This document shows, one piece after another, positions 4,221 to 5,052 of a stretch of 5,052 bases of DNA. The notes under the pieces were generated by a model. It saw only the letters and a list, made by a program, of their open reading frames with translations, did no database searches and was not told the DNA's origin. The stretch comes from an uncultured Clostridium sp. (lineage in GTDB: Bacteria > Bacillota > Clostridia > TANB77 > CAG-508), in contig CAMMMI010000108.1 in the NCBI GenBank assembly GCA_946497905.1, forward strand, positions 1-5,052, in the 5' to 3' direction. The first letter of the stretch is position 1; every line of letters begins with the position of its first letter. The position numbers and the translations under genes are program-made.

Positions 4221-4940
4221 TTGGTTAAATTGTTAATAGCAGATGATAATATTCACATATGTGAGTCATTATTCACTGTATTAACAAAGGAAAAAGACTT
4301 TAAAATTACAGGAATTGCACATAATTGGAAAGACATTGAAGAACAATATTTTGAAACACTCCCTGACCTAATGCTTTTAGACTTAAAGATGCCAGAAAAA
4401 AGCGGTTTGCAAATCATTAGCGAATTGACTGAAAAAGAGTCAAACCCTAAAAAGAACATAATTGTTATGTCTGGTGATATGAAATATCGAGCCAGTTTAA
4501 CCAATGTAGAAAAAGTAAAATGGGTTTTCCCTAAACCTATTGATTATTCTAAATTAATAGAAGTCATACGCGAATCAGCTAGACAAAATATCATTCCAGA
4601 AATGATTAGTTCTATTGTAGATGATTTACTAAGTAAATTAAGAATACCATTTGGCAAAGGTAGAACATTGTTAAAATCAGCAATTATTTTAGCTTATGCT
4701 AGGCCTATTTTACTCAAAAAAATGGAGATTCTAATGGAAAATGTTGCTCAGAAAGAAAAATATTCGAATGCTAAATCCGTTCGTTCAAATATTGATAAAA
4801 TAATTGAAAAAACTTTTTATCAAACTACTGATAGTTCAATTTTTTATATACTGGATGAGTATTATGGAGAAAAAATGACAACTAAGTCTTTTATTAGTAG
4901 TTGTACATTGTATATTCGTAAAGCTATGAAAAATAATTAA
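4221..4940 (+). CDS. Spo0A-like response regulator
   Basis: A 239-residue two-domain regulator. Residues 1-120 form a receiver domain: acidic pair D8-D9, phosphoacceptor D54 in LLDLKMP, S84 in VMSG and K105 in FPKP, so phosphorylation by a kinase or phosphorelay is expected. Residues about 125-236 fit the Spo0A effector domain: IPFGKGRTLLKSAI, then KSVRSNIDKIIEK as the recognition-helix region, then a closing TTKSFISSCTLYIRK. Spo0A itself is about 265 residues with a longer linker, so this is a compact relative. The start is TTG at 4221 with GGAGG seven bases upstream; an ATG at 4113 would add 36 residues unlike a receiver and would start before the promoter. No kinase is encoded nearby, so it probably uses host phosphate donors. 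It is the only evident cargo gene, transcribed away from the recombination genes. Confidence 0.88.
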   Translation: MVKLLIADDNIHICESLFTVLTKEKDFKITGIAHNWKDIEEQYFETLPDLMLLDLKMPEKSGLQIISELTEKESNPKKNIIVMSGDMKYRASLTNVEKVKWVFPKPIDYSKLIEVIRESARQNIIPEMISSIVDDLLSKLRIPFGKGRTLLKSAIILAYARPILLKKMEILMENVAQKEKYSNAKSVRSNIDKIIEKTFYQTTDSSIFYILDEYYGEKMTTKSFISSCTLYIRKAMKNN

Positions 4941-4945
4941 AATCT

Positions 4946-4963
4946 ATAAATCAGATGATTTAT
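4946..4963. repeat. Small hairpin after the response-regulator gene
   Basis: ATAAATC and GATTTAT pair perfectly over 7 bp around an AGAT loop, five bases past the stop codon. There is no T-run, so it is at most an mRNA 3'-end stabiliser; the real terminator lies further on. Confidence 0.35.
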
Positions 4964-5012
4964 TGTAAATTGTCTGCTTTTGTGTTATCATTTATTCAAA
5001 TAGTAATTTACC

Positions 5013-5042
5013 AAAAAGATTGTCAGTAATGACAGTCTTTTT
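5013..5042 (+). terminator. Rho-independent terminator, likely bidirectional
   Basis: AAAAAGATTGTCA pairs with TGACAGTCTTTTT over 13 positions (one G-U) around a GTAA loop, followed by T's. It ends the Spo0A-like transcript. The A-run on the left gives a T-run on the minus strand too, so it would also stop transcription entering from the right. Confidence 0.85.
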
Positions 5043-5052
5043 TGTACGACAG

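Noticed and set aside
1..5052. CRISPR array, insertion sequence or replication origin
   Set aside because: No regularly spaced repeats of 20 bases or more, no transposase, and no replication initiator were seen; the three 10-bp repeats alone do not make an origin.

Overview
The window reads as the recombination and control end of a small integrated mobile element from a very AT-rich Gram-positive bacterium, most likely a Clostridia-type Firmicute. Supporting signs are the low GC content outside the tRNA, strong GGAGG-type ribosome binding sites, TTGACA/TATAAT promoters, arginine codons that are often AGA, and a Spo0A-like regulator, a family tied to spore-forming Firmicutes.

Layout from left to right. 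Bases 1-13 look like the 3' half of a tRNA-Arg(UCU) anticodon arm that then loses tRNA similarity. Next come tandem 12-bp repeats (70-93), a complete tRNA-Arg(UCU) with encoded CCA (133-209), and a perfect 24-bp palindrome made of the same 12-mer (253-276). The minus strand then carries a compact operon, listed here in transcription order from about 3170 down to 278: a one-helix membrane protein, an HTH protein, two unrecognised small proteins, an excisionase-like winged-HTH protein and a 457-residue tyrosine integrase. A near-perfect promoter and a possible leader terminator precede it. Upstream, also on the minus strand, are a sigma region-4-like protein (3421-3831) and a 59-residue protein resembling sigma region 2.1-2.2 (3240-3419), one base apart. 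The region-4 gene has a leader in which a 12-bp helix masks its Shine-Dalgarno sequence and a shorter hairpin could release it.

On the plus strand, behind a good promoter and three helically phased 10-bp repeats, lies a 239-residue response regulator with a receiver domain and a Spo0A-like C-terminal domain. It starts at TTG and ends before a strong terminator.

Working model (inference): the element integrates into the anticodon arm of a host tRNA-Arg(UCU) gene, carries a complete tRNA-Arg(UCU) as replacement, controls excision through a two-protein sigma-like switch, and brings a Spo0A-like regulator as its only evident cargo. No replication, relaxase, capsid or transfer gene is visible. 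If the window is the whole element, it is a very small satellite-like element; if not, the rest lies outside.
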